Shown piece after piece: positions 6,218 through 6,602 of a DNA stretch of 6,602 bases. The notes below the pieces were generated by a model. It was not told the origin of the DNA. It made no database searches and saw only the letters and a list, made by a program, of their open reading frames with translations. Both the position numbers and the translations under genes were made by a program. Position 1 is the first letter of the stretch, and every line of letters starts with the position of its first letter. Source of the DNA: Bacteroidota bacterium (GTDB taxonomy: Bacteria > Bacteroidota > Bacteroidia > Bacteroidales > Prolixibacteraceae); the NCBI GenBank assembly GCA_030706665.1, contig JAUZOB010000184.1:1-6602 (forward strand), written 5' to 3'.

Positions 6218-6602
6218 CTATAGTTTGATGAATTCGACTCTGCGGTTGTTAGCTTTTCCTTCAGGTGTATCATTGGAAGCAACCGGTTCTTTTTTCCCTT
6301 TCCCGTCAGTCTCCATGCGTGAGGCATCGATGTTGAAATTATTGCTTAAAGCGTTTTTTACAGCGATGGCCCTTTTCTTTGATAATTCAAGGTTGAAGGT
6401 ATCATCTCCGTCACTATCGGTATGTCCGATGATCTTTACGTTCACGGTTGAATTTTCATTCAGTACCGTTGCAATTTCTTTTAAGACTCCATATGATTCG
6501 GGTTTGATTACATCAGAGTTGGTGTCAAAACAAATACCTCTGGTTGTCCATTTCCCTTCTGTAATCAGTTTATTCCGAGTGTCGGGTGCGCCTGCTGCAA
6601 GG
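6218..6602 (-). CDS. OmpA family protein, C-terminal part (5' end beyond right window edge)
   Basis: The frame is open from the right edge; 127 residues to the TAG stop are visible, starting LAAGAPDTRNKLITEGKW. From about residue 20 it is an OmpA-like peptidoglycan-binding domain: TRGICFDTNSDVIKPES at 20-36, the central KIIGHTDSDGD at 56-66, N70, LSKKRA at 73-78, and the ending GKANNRRVEFIKL. Asp62 and Arg77 align by spacing with E. coli OmpA Asp241 and Arg256, which bind the diaminopimelate peptide, so binding to the cell wall is expected in the periplasm. The GTG codon at 6445 lies inside this domain and is not a real start, because the essential first beta-strand (GICFDTNSDVIKP) is upstream of it. 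The N-terminal part, and so whether the protein is a barrel, a lipoprotein or another architecture, is not visible. The following gene encodes a Yip1-family membrane protein. Confidence 0.9.
   Translation of the reverse strand, partial: LAAGAPDTRNKLITEGKWTTRGICFDTNSDVIKPESYGVLKEIATVLNENSTVNVKIIGHTDSDGDDTFNLELSKKRAIAVKNALSNNFNIDASRMETDGKGKKEPVASNDTPEGKANNRRVEFIKL

Overview
The window looks like a piece of a Bacteroidales (Bacteroidota) chromosome. The evidence is the protein flavour (a Bacteroidota-style OmpA C-terminal domain, a PIN-PhoH fusion, MtaB with a lipid A-type acyltransferase nearby), gene starts with little or no Shine-Dalgarno sequence, and two exact matches to the Bacteroidota -7 promoter element TAnnTTTG just upstream of genes. 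I cannot name a genus. All recognisable genes are chromosomal housekeeping or envelope genes. I see no transposase, integrase, phage gene, CRISPR array, tRNA or rRNA.

Layout from left to right. (1) Positions 1-113, minus strand: the first 37 codons of a lysophospholipid/lipid A acyltransferase that runs off the left edge. (2) 133-930, minus: a complete inositol monophosphatase family enzyme, 19 nt upstream of the acyltransferase and probably co-transcribed with it. (3) 931-1312: a 382-bp gap with a good -7 promoter element for the phosphatase, three short direct-repeat pairs with the same 11-bp spacing, and no credible gene. (4) 1313-2626, minus: mtaB, the tRNA ms2t6A37 methylthiotransferase. 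(5) 2627-2721: a compact junction with a perfect 28-bp palindrome plus T-run, which works as a terminator for phoH and overlaps a -7 promoter element for mtaB. (6) 2722-4047, minus: a PIN-PhoH ATPase. (7) 4048-4153: a divergent control region. (8) 4154-5452, plus: folC. (9) 5453-5539: a convergent gap with two hairpins. (10) 5540-6115, minus: a five-helix Yip1-family membrane protein. (11) 6218-6602, minus: the C-terminal part of an OmpA-family peptidoglycan-binding protein that continues off the right edge.

The genes share no single pathway: tRNA modification (mtaB), RNA-related ATPase/nuclease (phoH), folate polyglutamylation (folC), phosphate ester hydrolysis (phosphatase) and envelope functions (acyltransferase, Yip1, OmpA). 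The likely transcription units on the minus strand are OmpA-Yip1, phoH alone, mtaB (possibly continuing left), and phosphatase-acyltransferase. folC is transcribed alone on the plus strand. I did not find a convincing new biological system. The most interesting structure is the overlapping terminator, promoter and start region between phoH and mtaB.
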